From contig NZ_CP069303.1 in assembly GCF_016839145.1 (NCBI RefSeq), positions 4,517,001 to 4,581,000 on the forward strand: 64,000 nucleotides of DNA, written 5' to 3'. Under the pieces are notes generated by a model. The model had not been told where the DNA came from, ran no database searches, and saw only the letters and a program-made list of their open reading frames with translations. This document shows positions 19,030 to 33,375 of the stretch, piece after piece (within the stretch, counting starts at the first letter, position 1; each line of letters starts with the position of its first letter). Made by a program: the position numbers and the translations under genes. The stretch is from Shinella sp. PSBB067 (GTDB lineage Bacteria > Pseudomonadota > Alphaproteobacteria > Rhizobiales > Rhizobiaceae).

Positions 19030-20388
19030 GTGAAGAAGACATTGATGATGACCGCTGCCCTCGCGTTTCTGATGGCCGGCGGCGCCGTCGCGGCTGATCT
19101 GAAATTCAAGCCGGGCGAGGATTCCAAGTTCAACTGGCAGAGCTTCGAGGACTTCAAGAAGGACCACGACCTCAAGGGCCAGACGCTCACCATCTTCGGC
19201 CCGTGGCGCGGCGAGGACGAAGCGCTCTTCAAGAATGTCTATGCCTATTTCGTCGAGGCGACGGGCGTCGACCTGAAATACTCCTCCTCCGAGAACTACG
19301 AGCAGCAGATCGTCATCGACACGCAGGCCGGCAGCCCGCCCGACGTCGCCATCCTGCCGCAGCCGGGCCTGATCGCCGACCTCGCCTCCAAGGGTTACCT
19401 GACGCCGCTCGGCGACGAGACGAAGCAGTGGCTGCTCGACAACTATGCCGCCGGCCAATCCTGGGTCGACCTGTCGACCTACAAGGGCAAGGACGGCAAC
19501 GCCGCGCTCTTCGCCTTCCCCTACAAGATCGACGTGAAGTCGCTGGTCTGGTACGTGCCGGAGAACTTCGAGGACGCCGGCTATGAAGTGCCGAAGACCA
19601 TGGAAGACCTCAAGGCGCTGACCGAGAAGATCGTCGCCGACGGCGGCACGCCCTGGTGCATCGGCCTCGGTTCGGGCGGCGCCACCGGCTGGCCGGCGAC
19701 CGACTGGGTCGAGGACCTGATGCTTCGCACGGCATCGCCGGAAACCTACGACAAGTGGGTGACGAACGGCATTCCCTTCACCGATGCCGCCGTGGTCGGC
19801 GCGCTCGACGAATTCGGCTGGTTCGCCAAGAACGACAAGTTCGTCGACGGCGGCGCGGCGGCGGTCGCCTCCACCGACTTCCGCGACAGCCCGAAGGGCC
19901 TCTTCGCCTCGCCGCCGAAGTGCTACCTGCACCACCAGGCATCGTTCATCCCGTCCTTCTTCCCGGAGGGCACGGTGGTCGGCCAGGATGCGGACTTCTT
20001 CTACATGCCGCCCTATGCCAGCAAGCCGGAACTCGGCAACCCGGTCCTCGGTGCCGGCACGCTCGCCATGATCACCAGGGACACGCCCGCCTCGCGCGCC
20101 TTCATCGAGTTCCTCAAGACGCCGATCGCCCATGAGGTGTGGATGGCGCAGTCGAGCTTCCTGACGCCCTTCAAGAGCGCCAACAAGGAAGCCTATGCCA
20201 ATGCCCCGATGAAGAAGCAGGGCGAGATCCTGCTCGATTCGACGACCTTCCGCTTCGACGGTTCCGACCTGATGCCGGGCAAGATCGGCGCGGGCGCGTT
20301 CTGGACGGGCATGGTCGACTTCGTCGGCGGCAAGTCGGCCAACGACGTGGCGGCCGATATCCAGAAGGCCTGGGACGCCATCAAGTAG
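19030..20388 (+). CDS. aglE: AglE, periplasmic alpha-glucoside-binding protein
   Basis: 452 residues from a GTG start at 19030, preceded by GGGAGG at the right distance; the frame extends upstream to 18967 but without a ribosome site. Signal peptide ends after GGAVAA (residue ~22). The mature part is an extracytoplasmic solute-binding protein family 1 member of the size of S. meliloti AglE. It delivers sucrose, maltose, trehalose and similar alpha-glucosides to the AglFGK transporter. First gene of aglEFGAK; a strong hairpin follows directly, which may set expression of AglE above the downstream genes. Confidence 0.92.
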   Translation: MKKTLMMTAALAFLMAGGAVAADLKFKPGEDSKFNWQSFEDFKKDHDLKGQTLTIFGPWRGEDEALFKNVYAYFVEATGVDLKYSSSENYEQQIVIDTQAGSPPDVAILPQPGLIADLASKGYLTPLGDETKQWLLDNYAAGQSWVDLSTYKGKDGNAALFAFPYKIDVKSLVWYVPENFEDAGYEVPKTMEDLKALTEKIVADGGTPWCIGLGSGGATGWPATDWVEDLMLRTASPETYDKWVTNGIPFTDAAVVGALDEFGWFAKNDKFVDGGAAAVASTDFRDSPKGLFASPPKCYLHHQASFIPSFFPEGTVVGQDADFFYMPPYASKPELGNPVLGAGTLAMITRDTPASRAFIEFLKTPIAHEVWMAQSSFLTPFKSANKEAYANAPMKKQGEILLDSTTFRFDGSDLMPGKIGAGAFWTGMVDFVGGKSANDVAADIQKAWDAIK

Positions 20389-20398
20389 ATCCCGGTGA

Positions 20399-20426
20399 AC
20401 CGGCCGGCATCCGCCGGCCGGTTTTT
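20399..20426 (+). terminator. Intrinsic terminator/attenuator between aglE and aglF
   Basis: ACCGGCCGGC (20399-20408), ATCC loop, GCCGGCCGGT (20413-20422), then TTTT. A perfect 10-bp GC-rich stem followed by a T-tract, inside an otherwise co-directional operon. Confidence 0.85.
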
Positions 20427-20529
20427 CCAAGCATGCCGAATGCAGCCGGACCATGCGGAACGAAGCCGCGTGAATGCTCGATGCGCCTCTGAGGGTCCAT
20501 GAGGGGCGCATTCCTGGGGAGGAACTGTC

Positions 20530-21537
20530 ATGCAGCAACTGTTATTCGCCATCTTCACGATGGTGGCGGGCGTGCTTGCCTGCGCCGTCTATTTCTTCGG
20601 AACGAACTGGCTGCTCGACAGGATCTTCCCCTCCAAGGGGCGGATGGGCGCCGAGGCGTCCCGCAACCTCAGGATCACCAATGCCGTCCGGCCCTGGCTC
20701 TTCATGGCGCCGGCGCTCTTCGCGCTCACCGTCTATCTCGTCTATCCGGTCTTCGAATCCGTGCGGCTCTCCTTCCACGACCGCTCGGGCCAGCAGTTCA
20801 TCGGCTTGAGCAACTTCGCCTGGATGATCAAAGACGGCGAGTTCCGCCAGTCCATCTTCAACAATTTCCTCTGGCTGCTGGTGGTTCCGGCGCTTTCCAC
20901 CTTCTTCGGCCTCGTCATCGCCGCGCTCACCGACCGCATCTGGTGGGGCAATATCGCCAAGACGCTGATCTTCATGCCGATGGCGATCTCCTTCGTCGGC
21001 GCGGCGGTCATCTGGAAATTCGTCTACGACTACCGTTCGGAAGGCTCCGAGCAGATCGGCATCCTCAACGCCGTCGTCGTCGCCCTCGGCGGCACGCCCG
21101 AGGCGTGGATGACCATTCCCTTCTGGAACAATTTCTTCCTCATGGTCATCCTGGTCTGGATCCAGACGGGTTTTGCCATGGTCATCCTCTCGGCCGCGCT
21201 GCGCGGCATCCCGGAAGAGACGATCGAGGCGGCCGTCATCGACGGCGCGAACGGCGTGCAGATCTTCTTCAAGATCATGGTGCCGCAGATCTGGGGCACC
21301 ATCGCCGTCGTCTGGACGACCATCACCATCCTCGTCCTCAAGGTCTTCGACATCGTGCTCGCCATGACCAACGGCCAGTGGCAGACGCAGGTGCTCGCCA
21401 ACCTGATGTTCGACTGGATGTTCCGCGGCGGCGGCGACTTCGGCCGCGGCGCGGCCATCGCCGTCGTCATCATGATCCTCGTCGTGCCGATCATGATCTG
21501 GAACATCCGCAACGCCACCAGGGAAATGGAGCGCTGA
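20530..21537 (+). CDS. aglF: AglF, ABC transporter permease for alpha-glucosides
   Basis: 335 residues, preceded by GGGGAGGAA. Membrane helices include residues ~4-26 and ~55-75 plus about five in the core. The EAA loop that contacts the ATPase is present (EAAVIDGANGVQIFFKI). It is the MalF-type half of the inner membrane channel, pairing with AglG. It is separated from aglE by 141 bp holding a terminator-like hairpin and overlaps closely with aglG (1 bp gap). Confidence 0.93.
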   Translation: MQQLLFAIFTMVAGVLACAVYFFGTNWLLDRIFPSKGRMGAEASRNLRITNAVRPWLFMAPALFALTVYLVYPVFESVRLSFHDRSGQQFIGLSNFAWMIKDGEFRQSIFNNFLWLLVVPALSTFFGLVIAALTDRIWWGNIAKTLIFMPMAISFVGAAVIWKFVYDYRSEGSEQIGILNAVVVALGGTPEAWMTIPFWNNFFLMVILVWIQTGFAMVILSAALRGIPEETIEAAVIDGANGVQIFFKIMVPQIWGTIAVVWTTITILVLKVFDIVLAMTNGQWQTQVLANLMFDWMFRGGGDFGRGAAIAVVIMILVVPIMIWNIRNATREMER

Positions 21538-21538
21538 G

Positions 21539-22687
21539 ATGATCGCCACCTCCCGTTCGCCGCTCATCCTCGTCGTCCATCTCTCGGTCCTCCTCATCGT
21601 CGCGCTCTGGACGCTGCCGACCGCCGGCCTTCTGATCTCCTCGCTGCGCGACAAGGACCAGCTCGCCGTCTCCGGCTGGTGGACGGCGCTGTCCACCTCC
21701 TCGCAGAACCTCACGGGCCGCGCCGCAACGCCGGAAGCGCAGGTCGAGCGCGAGGGCAAGTTCGTCATTTCCGGCAACCTCATCGACGACGGCGGCAATG
21801 CCAAGGTCTCCGCCTTCGGCTTCCGCCCCATGCAGCCCGCCGCCTTCGAGGCGGGCACCGCCGCCGACATCGGCGACGGCCAGATGCTGACCGTCAACGA
21901 GGACGGCAGCTACGAGATCGTCTCGCCGACGAGGATGGAAGGCACGCGCGGCCAGCGCATCTTCTACACCGCCTCCGTCCCGCCGCGCTTCACGCTCGAC
22001 AACTATCGGGAAGTTCTGAGCGCCGCCGGCATCGGCTCGTCCTTCATCAACTCGCTGACGGTGGCGATCCCCTCCACCATCATCCCGATCCTCGTCGCCG
22101 CCTTCTGCGCCTACGCGCTCGCCTGGATGCCGTTTCCCGGCCGGGCGATCCTGATCGCCGTCGTCGTCGGCCTGCTCGTCGTGCCCTTGCAGATGTCGCT
22201 GATCCCGCTGCTCCGGCTCTATAACGGCGTCGGCGCGTTCTTCGGCGTGCCGGCCAAGACCTATGTCGGCATCTGGCTCGCCCATATGGGCTTCGGCCTG
22301 CCGCTCGCGGTCTATCTGCTGCGCAACTACATGGCCGGCCTGCCGCGCGAGATCATGGAATCGGCCCGCGTTGACGGCGCGTCGGATTTCGACATCTTCG
22401 TGAAGATCATCCTACCGCTGTCCTTCCCGGCGCTCGCTTCCTTCGCCATCTTCCAGTTCCTGTGGACGTGGAACGACCTGCTCGTCGCCATGGTCTTTCT
22501 CGGCACGGGCAATGACGAGCTGGTGCTGACCGGGCGCCTGGTGAACCTCCTCGGTTCGCGCGGCGGCAACTGGGAAATCCTCACGGCCTCCGCCTTCATC
22601 ACCATCATCGTCCCCCTCATCGTCTTCTTCAGCCTGCAGCGCTACCTCGTGCGCGGCCTGCTGGCGGGTTCGGTCAAGGGCGGCTGA
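21539..22687 (+). CDS. aglG: AglG, ABC transporter permease for alpha-glucosides
   Basis: 382 residues. After the first membrane helix (~10-35) there is an unusually long soluble insertion of roughly 110 residues, probably periplasmic, before the remaining helices; such a loop is a feature of AglG-type permeases. The EAA motif ESARVDGASDFDIFVKI lies near residues 278-294. MalG-type partner of AglF. aglA follows 25 bp later. Confidence 0.92.
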   Translation: MIATSRSPLILVVHLSVLLIVALWTLPTAGLLISSLRDKDQLAVSGWWTALSTSSQNLTGRAATPEAQVEREGKFVISGNLIDDGGNAKVSAFGFRPMQPAAFEAGTAADIGDGQMLTVNEDGSYEIVSPTRMEGTRGQRIFYTASVPPRFTLDNYREVLSAAGIGSSFINSLTVAIPSTIIPILVAAFCAYALAWMPFPGRAILIAVVVGLLVVPLQMSLIPLLRLYNGVGAFFGVPAKTYVGIWLAHMGFGLPLAVYLLRNYMAGLPREIMESARVDGASDFDIFVKIILPLSFPALASFAIFQFLWTWNDLLVAMVFLGTGNDELVLTGRLVNLLGSRGGNWEILTASAFITIIVPLIVFFSLQRYLVRGLLAGSVKGG

Positions 22688-22712
22688 CAACTTGCAGACA
22701 GGACAAACGGGA

Positions 22713-24365
<1,653 letters not shown>

Positions 24366-24432
24366 CGGATCGATGCATGAGGAGCGCGAAGCGGTTCGCA
24401 CGCGCAATCGGGACACAAGGGGAGGTAGCAAG

Positions 24433-25524
<1,092 letters not shown>

Positions 25525-25656
25525 ACAGGGACACCGCCACGATCCTTGTGCGACATGTCGCCGGGCTGCAGGATTTAGCCTTGCCGCTCAACCCCGTGTT
25601 AAGCCTTGCTCCCCTACGTTTTCCCCGAAAATGGAAAGTGCCGGGGCAGCAGGCGG

Positions 25657-26070
25657 ATGAGCATTCAGGGTCAAGACCCGCGGGGCAATTATCTGAACAA
25701 GGAAGAGTCCTTCATGTACGACCGGGAAAAAAGTTTCCCGCTGGAGGACACCTGCAACGAGGCCCGCATCGAGTTCACCGAGAGCGGCGGGCTCGTCAAT
25801 CTCGTCTCCCGCCGCGGCGTCATCATCAAGCTGTCGCGCAGCGGCGCCGTCATCACCATGACGTCGAAGTTCCAGCTTCCGCGCAACTTCTACCTCGACA
25901 TCGTCAGCGCCCGAATCCCGATGATCGGCTGCCTGACGCAGCGCGTTTATCCGAACGACGTGGTGGAAGCCCGCTTCCTGCGCCTGCTCTCCGACAAGGA
26001 CCTGCAGCGCATCTTCGTCTACTCCACCCACCGCAACCACCAGGGCCGGACGCTGGATATCTATGGCTGA
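25657..26070 (+). CDS. Small PilZ-like protein
   Basis: 137 residues from the ATG at 25657; the frame begins earlier (25606) but without a ribosome site, and a start at 25714 is also possible. Beta-rich sequence with a KLSRSGAVI segment resembling the D/NxSxxG motif of PilZ domains and an Arg pair (SRRG) a few residues before it, although the canonical RxxxR is not clear. If it is a PilZ protein it would bind cyclic di-GMP, but a degenerate non-binding form is equally possible. It stands between aglK and the RIME-like repeat with no obvious link to sugar metabolism. Confidence 0.6.
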   Translation: MSIQGQDPRGNYLNKEESFMYDREKSFPLEDTCNEARIEFTESGGLVNLVSRRGVIIKLSRSGAVITMTSKFQLPRNFYLDIVSARIPMIGCLTQRVYPNDVVEARFLRLLSDKDLQRIFVYSTHRNHQGRTLDIYG

Positions 26071-26076
26071 GGGTTT

Positions 26077-26160
26077 GGGGGGGGGGCGCTGCCCCTCGTC
26101 CCGCTGCCGCCACCTTCTCCCCGCAAGCGGCGAGAAGGTGGCGGCAGGCGGATGAAGGGC
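26077..26160. repeat. RIME-like palindromic intergenic repeat
   Basis: A run of ten G (26077-26086) precedes a large hairpin: 16 bases at 26104-26119 (CTGCCGCCACCTTCTC) are the exact reverse complement of 26132-26147, with CCGC/GCGG in the loop. The flanks GCTGCCCCTC and GGCGGATGAAGGGC match the pattern of RIME elements, the short palindromic repeats scattered between genes in Rhizobiaceae. Here it lies between the convergent PilZ-like gene and edd and may also work as a transcription stop. Confidence 0.7.
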
Positions 26161-26171
26161 GGCTTGCCCGA

Positions 26172-27992
<1,821 letters not shown>

Positions 27993-28107
27993 GGGGCTAT
28001 CCTGACTTTCTCGATTGCGTTCTGGCGCGGCAAAGCGAGCGGGAAAGCTACGCCATCCGCGGGTAACGACGGCGCTTCGCGCCGGGCATGTTCGGCTTCA
28101 GCCGGCC

Positions 28108-28125
28108 GGGCGCCCTAGGGCGCCC
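28108..28125. repeat. 18-bp perfect palindrome across the pgl stop codon
   Basis: GGGCGCCCTAGGGCGCCC reads the same on both strands and includes the pgl stop (28115-28117, CTA on +). It could form a hairpin in the zwf-pgl-edd transcript or be a protein site; no T-tract follows. Confidence 0.6.
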
Positions 28126-28813
28126 AGTAGATGTCGACCGGCGTTGCCGCGCGCCGGAGAACGGCACGGATCGGCATATCGGTTTCCGGGCCGTCGCCCG
28201 TGGCGGCGGCAAGCACGTCCTTCTTGCCCTGGCCTTCGATGTGCAGCACCAGAAGGCGGGCATCCTGAAGGCTGGCGAAGGTGAGGGTAAGGCGGGTTTC
28301 GCCCGCGCCCTCCGCTTCCATGGTGATCACGCCGCGGGGCGTTGCGGCCGAGATCGCCTCGGCAAGGTTGCTGCCGCCGGGGAAGAACGAGGCCGTATGG
28401 CCGTCCGTTCCCATGCCGAGGACGACGACGTCGAAGGGATGGCCGAGGCTTGCGACAGCGGCGGAGGCGATCTTCGCCGCCTCTTCCGCGCTGCCGGCGT
28501 CCCGGTAGAGCGGCAGGAAGCCTGCAGCCTTCGCCTTGCCCTGCAGCAGGTTGTCGGCGACGAGCAGGTGGTTCGAGCGCGGATTGTCCGCCGGCACGAA
28601 GCGCTCGTCGACGAGCGTGACCGTCACCTTGCTCCAGTCGATGTCGCGGGTGGCGAGCGCCCGGAAGAAGGCCTTGGGCGTCGAGCCGCCGGAAACCGCG
28701 ATGGTCGCGCGGCCGCGCGCGGCGATACCGTCGGCGAGTGCGGCGGAAACGCGGTCCGCCAGCCCTTCGGCCAATGCCGCGCCGTCCCTGAATTCATGCA
28801 TTTCAGCGCTCAT
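28115..28813 (-). CDS. pgl: Pgl, 6-phosphogluconolactonase
   Basis: 232 residues, DevB/SOL family: VSGGSTPKAFF near residues 40-50, VTLVDERFVP, and VLGMGTDGHTASFFPG, which are the family's sugar-phosphate-binding motifs. It hydrolyses 6-phosphogluconolactone from Zwf to 6-phosphogluconate for Edd. AAGGAAGG precedes the ATG at 28813; the gene lies 9 bp downstream of zwf. Confidence 0.95.
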   Translation of the reverse strand: MSAEMHEFRDGAALAEGLADRVSAALADGIAARGRATIAVSGGSTPKAFFRALATRDIDWSKVTVTLVDERFVPADNPRSNHLLVADNLLQGKAKAAGFLPLYRDAGSAEEAAKIASAAVASLGHPFDVVVLGMGTDGHTASFFPGGSNLAEAISAATPRGVITMEAEGAGETRLTLTFASLQDARLLVLHIEGQGKKDVLAAATGDGPETDMPIRAVLRRAATPVDIYWAP

Positions 28814-28822
28814 CGGCCTTCC

Positions 28823-30295
<1,473 letters not shown>

Positions 30296-30327
30296 CGGAT
30301 AATCTCGATCTCGTTCTGTTGCCGGGT

Positions 30328-30352
30328 GTTATAATCTAATCGATTTAAAAAC
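30328..30352 (-). promoter_or_regulatory. AT-rich zwf promoter segment with CG-centred palindrome
   Basis: Contains AATCGATT (30338-30345) next to a TTTAAAAA stretch. On the zwf strand it reads TTTTTAAATCGATTA, then GATTATAAC. A closely similar string lies at 34858-34878. Operator role is inferred. Confidence 0.35.
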
Positions 30353-30392
30353 ACCAGCGTGCAACGCAACAAAATCGGTGCTTCCGTTTCGA

Positions 30393-31676
30393 TCAGAGCC
30401 TGTCGCGCAGCGCGTACCATGTCATGGCGAGGAACAGAAGCGGCGAGCGCAAGCGCCGGCCACCGGGAAAGGCCGGAATCTTCAGGGCCTTCATCAGGTC
30501 CAACTCGCTGCTGCCATCAGTCACGTCGTCCGCATAGAGCTTGCCGCAATAGTTTGCCAGCATGACGCCATGGCCGGAATAGCCGCCGATGGTGGTGATG
30601 CCGGGCATGACCTCGCGCACATAGGGCTTGCGCGGCATGGTGATGCCGACGGAGCCGCCCCAGGCATGGGTGAGCTCGATGCCCTTCAACTCCGGATAGA
30701 CCTCCTCGATCTGCCGGCGGATGGGCGGCGTCATGTCGTCGAGGTTTTCCGAATAGGCCTCGCGCCCGCCGAAGAGCAGCCGGCCGTCGCGGGTCTTGCG
30801 GAAATAGCGCACGACGAACCGCGTGTCGGCGATGGCCTCGCCGCCGGGAATGACTGAGGGGAACTTGTCGAGCGGCACCGTCGCGCCGATGAAGGAGCGG
30901 ATCGGCATGACATGCGCCGCCGTCTTCGGCTCCAGATCGCCGATATAGGCATTGCAGGCGACCAGCGCCTTGTCGGCGCGGATCGTGCCCTTCGCCGTGG
31001 TGATCACCGCCTTGCCGCCGGCTCGCTCGATCTTCAGCGCGGGGGTCTTCTCGTGCAGGCTGGCGCCGGCGGCCTTCGCGGCGCGGGCGATGCCGACCAG
31101 CAGCTTCATCGGGTGGATATGGCCGGTGCCGGTGTCGCGGATGCCGAAGAAGAAGCGCTTCGAGCCCACGCGCTCCTCCGTCTCCGCCCGGTCCATGTAA
31201 TGCATGTGCGGATAGCCGAAACGGGTTGCGGCGATCTCGACATGATCGCGGAAATCCTTCTCGAAGCTTGCCTTGTGGCTGACATTGAGCTGGCCGGGGA
31301 CGTATTCGATGTCGAGATTCTGCGCATCGGCGAAGTCGTGGACATGGCGCTTGGCATTCTCGGCAAGGTCGAAGAGGGCCTTTGCGCGCTCGTAGCCGAG
31401 CTCGGCCTCCAGCGCCTCCGCCTCGGCGCGCTGGCCGGTGCCGAGTTGCCCGCCGTTGCGCCCGGACGCGCCGTCGCCGAAGCGGTGCGCCTCGATGAGC
31501 GTGACGCGGACGCCCTTCCGCGCGAGATTGTAGGCGGCCTGCAGGCCGGTGAAGCCGCCGCCGACGATGGCGACATCGGTCTCCACCGAGCCGTCGAGGG
31601 GGGCATATTCGGGGCGGTCTCCGACACTCGCCTCATACCAGGAGATGCCGGGGGAAATCGGGCTTTGCCAGGGCAT
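30393..31676 (-). CDS. FAD-dependent amine oxidase, PuuB/OrdL type
   Basis: 427 residues from the ATG at 31676; a GTG at 31685 is an alternative. The D-amino acid oxidase (DAO) fold is shown by the dinucleotide motif VAIVGGGFTGLQAA (~37-50), FGDGASGRNGGQLG, the middle GTGHIHPMKL and the C-terminal GGYSGHGVMLANYCGKL. These features match gamma-glutamylputrescine oxidoreductase PuuB/OrdL proteins. It lies 94 bp downstream of a PuuA-like glutamine synthetase, supporting oxidation of a gamma-glutamylated amine. An intercistronic GC hairpin separates the two. Confidence 0.85.
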   Translation of the reverse strand: MPWQSPISPGISWYEASVGDRPEYAPLDGSVETDVAIVGGGFTGLQAAYNLARKGVRVTLIEAHRFGDGASGRNGGQLGTGQRAEAEALEAELGYERAKALFDLAENAKRHVHDFADAQNLDIEYVPGQLNVSHKASFEKDFRDHVEIAATRFGYPHMHYMDRAETEERVGSKRFFFGIRDTGTGHIHPMKLLVGIARAAKAAGASLHEKTPALKIERAGGKAVITTAKGTIRADKALVACNAYIGDLEPKTAAHVMPIRSFIGATVPLDKFPSVIPGGEAIADTRFVVRYFRKTRDGRLLFGGREAYSENLDDMTPPIRRQIEEVYPELKGIELTHAWGGSVGITMPRKPYVREVMPGITTIGGYSGHGVMLANYCGKLYADDVTDGSSELDLMKALKIPAFPGGRRLRSPLLFLAMTWYALRDRL

Positions 31677-31701
31677 TGCGCACACTCGTGTTCGAGAGGG
31701 T

Positions 31702-31727
31702 GCGGCGGCGCGCCGGGGCGCCGCCGC
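31702..31727 (-). other. GC-rich hairpin between the PuuA-like and PuuB-like genes
   Basis: GCGGCGGCG (31702-31710) pairs with CGCCGCCGC (31719-31727), 8-base loop, no T-tract. It may protect or modulate the transcript between the two genes. Confidence 0.45.
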
Positions 31728-31770
31728 TCTCAGGATCGGATCTCTTGCAGCGGCCCGGACCGCCGGCCGC

Positions 31771-33210
31771 TCAGACGTTGAGCAGCAGGAACTCGCGCTC
31801 CCAGGGGCTGATCACCTGCATGAAGGTCTCGAACTCGCCCCGCTTGACGCCGGCATAGAGGCCGATGAACTCGGCGCTCAGCACCTCGGCCAGAGCCGGG
31901 TCGGATTCGAGCAGCGACACGGCTTCGAGCAGGCCGCGCGGCAGCTCGATCGAGCCCTCGTTGGCGGTGTCCTCCGTCGGCGCGGTCGGCTCCAGCTTGT
32001 TCATGATGCCGAGCAGGCCGCAGCCGAGCGAGGCCGCGAGCGCGAGATAGGGGTTGGCGTCCGAGCCCGGCAGGCGGTTCTCGATGCGCCGCGCCGCGGC
32101 ATCCGATACCGGCACGCGGAAGGCCGTCGTGCGGTTGTCGTAGCCCCAGGCATTGTTGACCGGCGCCGACATGTCGGGCGTCAGGCGCCGGTAGGAGTTC
32201 ACATAAGGCGCCATCATGACCAGCGTCTTCGGCACATAGGCCTGCATGCCGCCGATGAAGTGGAAGAACTCCTTCGACGCCGAACCGTCCGGATTGGAGA
32301 AGACGTTCCTGCCGGTCTCGATATCGACCACCGACTGGTGGATGTGCATCGCCGAGCCGGCCTGCCCCTGCATGGGCTTTGCCATGAAGGTGGCATAGAT
32401 GCCGTGCTTGAGCGCCGCCTCGCGGATCGTGCGCTTGAACAGGAACACCTGGTCGGCAAGCTCTACGGGATCGCCGTGGCGCAGGTTGATCTCGAGCTGC
32501 GCCGGCCCTTCCTCGTGGATCAGGGTATCGATCTCCAGGCCCTGCTTTTCCGAGAAGTGGTAGATATCGTCGATCAGCTCGTCGAACTCGTTGATGCCGG
32601 CGATGGAATAGCCCTGGCCGCCCTGGATGGAGCGGCCGGAACGGCCCTTCGGCGGATGCAACGGATAGTCCGGGTCGTCGTTGACGGCGACGAGGTAGAA
32701 CTCGATCTCCGGCGCCACGACCGGCTTCCAGCCGCGGTCGCGATACATGCTCACGACGTTCTTCAGGACGTTGCGCGGCGTATAGGGCACGCTCTCGCCG
32801 GTCGAGCCGACGATGTCGCAGATGACCTGGGCGGTCGGATCGGTCTCCCACGGCACCACGGAAAGCGTGGAAAGATCCGGCACGAGCTTCAGGTCGCTGT
32901 CGCGCGGCTCGTAGCGGAAATTGCCGGTCTCCTCCGGATAGTCGCCGGAGATCGTGTGGCGGTAGAGCGCCGACGGCAGGGCGAGAGAGGTGTTCGACGT
33001 GAACTTCGATGACGGCATCATCTTGCCGCGCGGCACCCCTGCAAGGTCCGGCGTGATGCATTCGATGTCTTCGATGCCGCGGGCGCGAAGCCAGTCTGCG
33101 GCGTCCTTCCAGGTCTTTACCCCGCGCGGCACGCTGATGGCGGGAGGGATTTTAGAGGAGCGTGCGGCCTTTTCGACGGTAGGGGTAACGACTTTCTTTT
33201 TGGACGGCAT
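31771..33210 (-). CDS. Glutamine synthetase family protein, PuuA-like
   Basis: 479 residues with an ~50-residue N-terminal extension rich in Lys/Ala. Glutamine synthetase fold motifs: APEIEFYLV, EEGPAQLEINL, MAKPMQGQAGSAMHIHQS, NRTTAFRVP in place of the usual NRSAAIRIP, and ENRLPGSDANPYLALAA. The changes around the ammonium site and the neighbouring PuuB-like oxidase point to a gamma-glutamyl-amine ligase (gamma-glutamylputrescine synthetase or similar) rather than housekeeping GS. Polyamine transport genes potFGHI are 9 kb away. No upstream gene on this strand, so the promoter should lie in 33211-33375. Confidence 0.85.
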   Translation of the reverse strand: MPSKKKVVTPTVEKAARSSKIPPAISVPRGVKTWKDAADWLRARGIEDIECITPDLAGVPRGKMMPSSKFTSNTSLALPSALYRHTISGDYPEETGNFRYEPRDSDLKLVPDLSTLSVVPWETDPTAQVICDIVGSTGESVPYTPRNVLKNVVSMYRDRGWKPVVAPEIEFYLVAVNDDPDYPLHPPKGRSGRSIQGGQGYSIAGINEFDELIDDIYHFSEKQGLEIDTLIHEEGPAQLEINLRHGDPVELADQVFLFKRTIREAALKHGIYATFMAKPMQGQAGSAMHIHQSVVDIETGRNVFSNPDGSASKEFFHFIGGMQAYVPKTLVMMAPYVNSYRRLTPDMSAPVNNAWGYDNRTTAFRVPVSDAAARRIENRLPGSDANPYLALAASLGCGLLGIMNKLEPTAPTEDTANEGSIELPRGLLEAVSLLESDPALAEVLSAEFIGLYAGVKRGEFETFMQVISPWEREFLLLNV

Positions 33211-33270
33211 GAGACACCGGGTTTGGTTGACGATGCGCCATCATAGCCGGAGTTTGACCCTTGGCTAGCT

Positions 33271-33282
33271 CCCCCCGGGGGG
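33271..33282. repeat. CCCCCCGGGGGG palindrome
   Basis: Perfect 12-bp GC palindrome between the divergent PuuA-like gene and the flavoprotein gene. Function unknown; it may be incidental or part of either promoter. Confidence 0.35.
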
Positions 33283-33375
33283 TAGAAAAGACGATTTTTC
33301 AGGAATTTGCGCGCTTTTCGCCGGTTGACTTTCGCCCGCGATGGCCGAAAGGAAGGCGAAACGGGGATCGGATAC

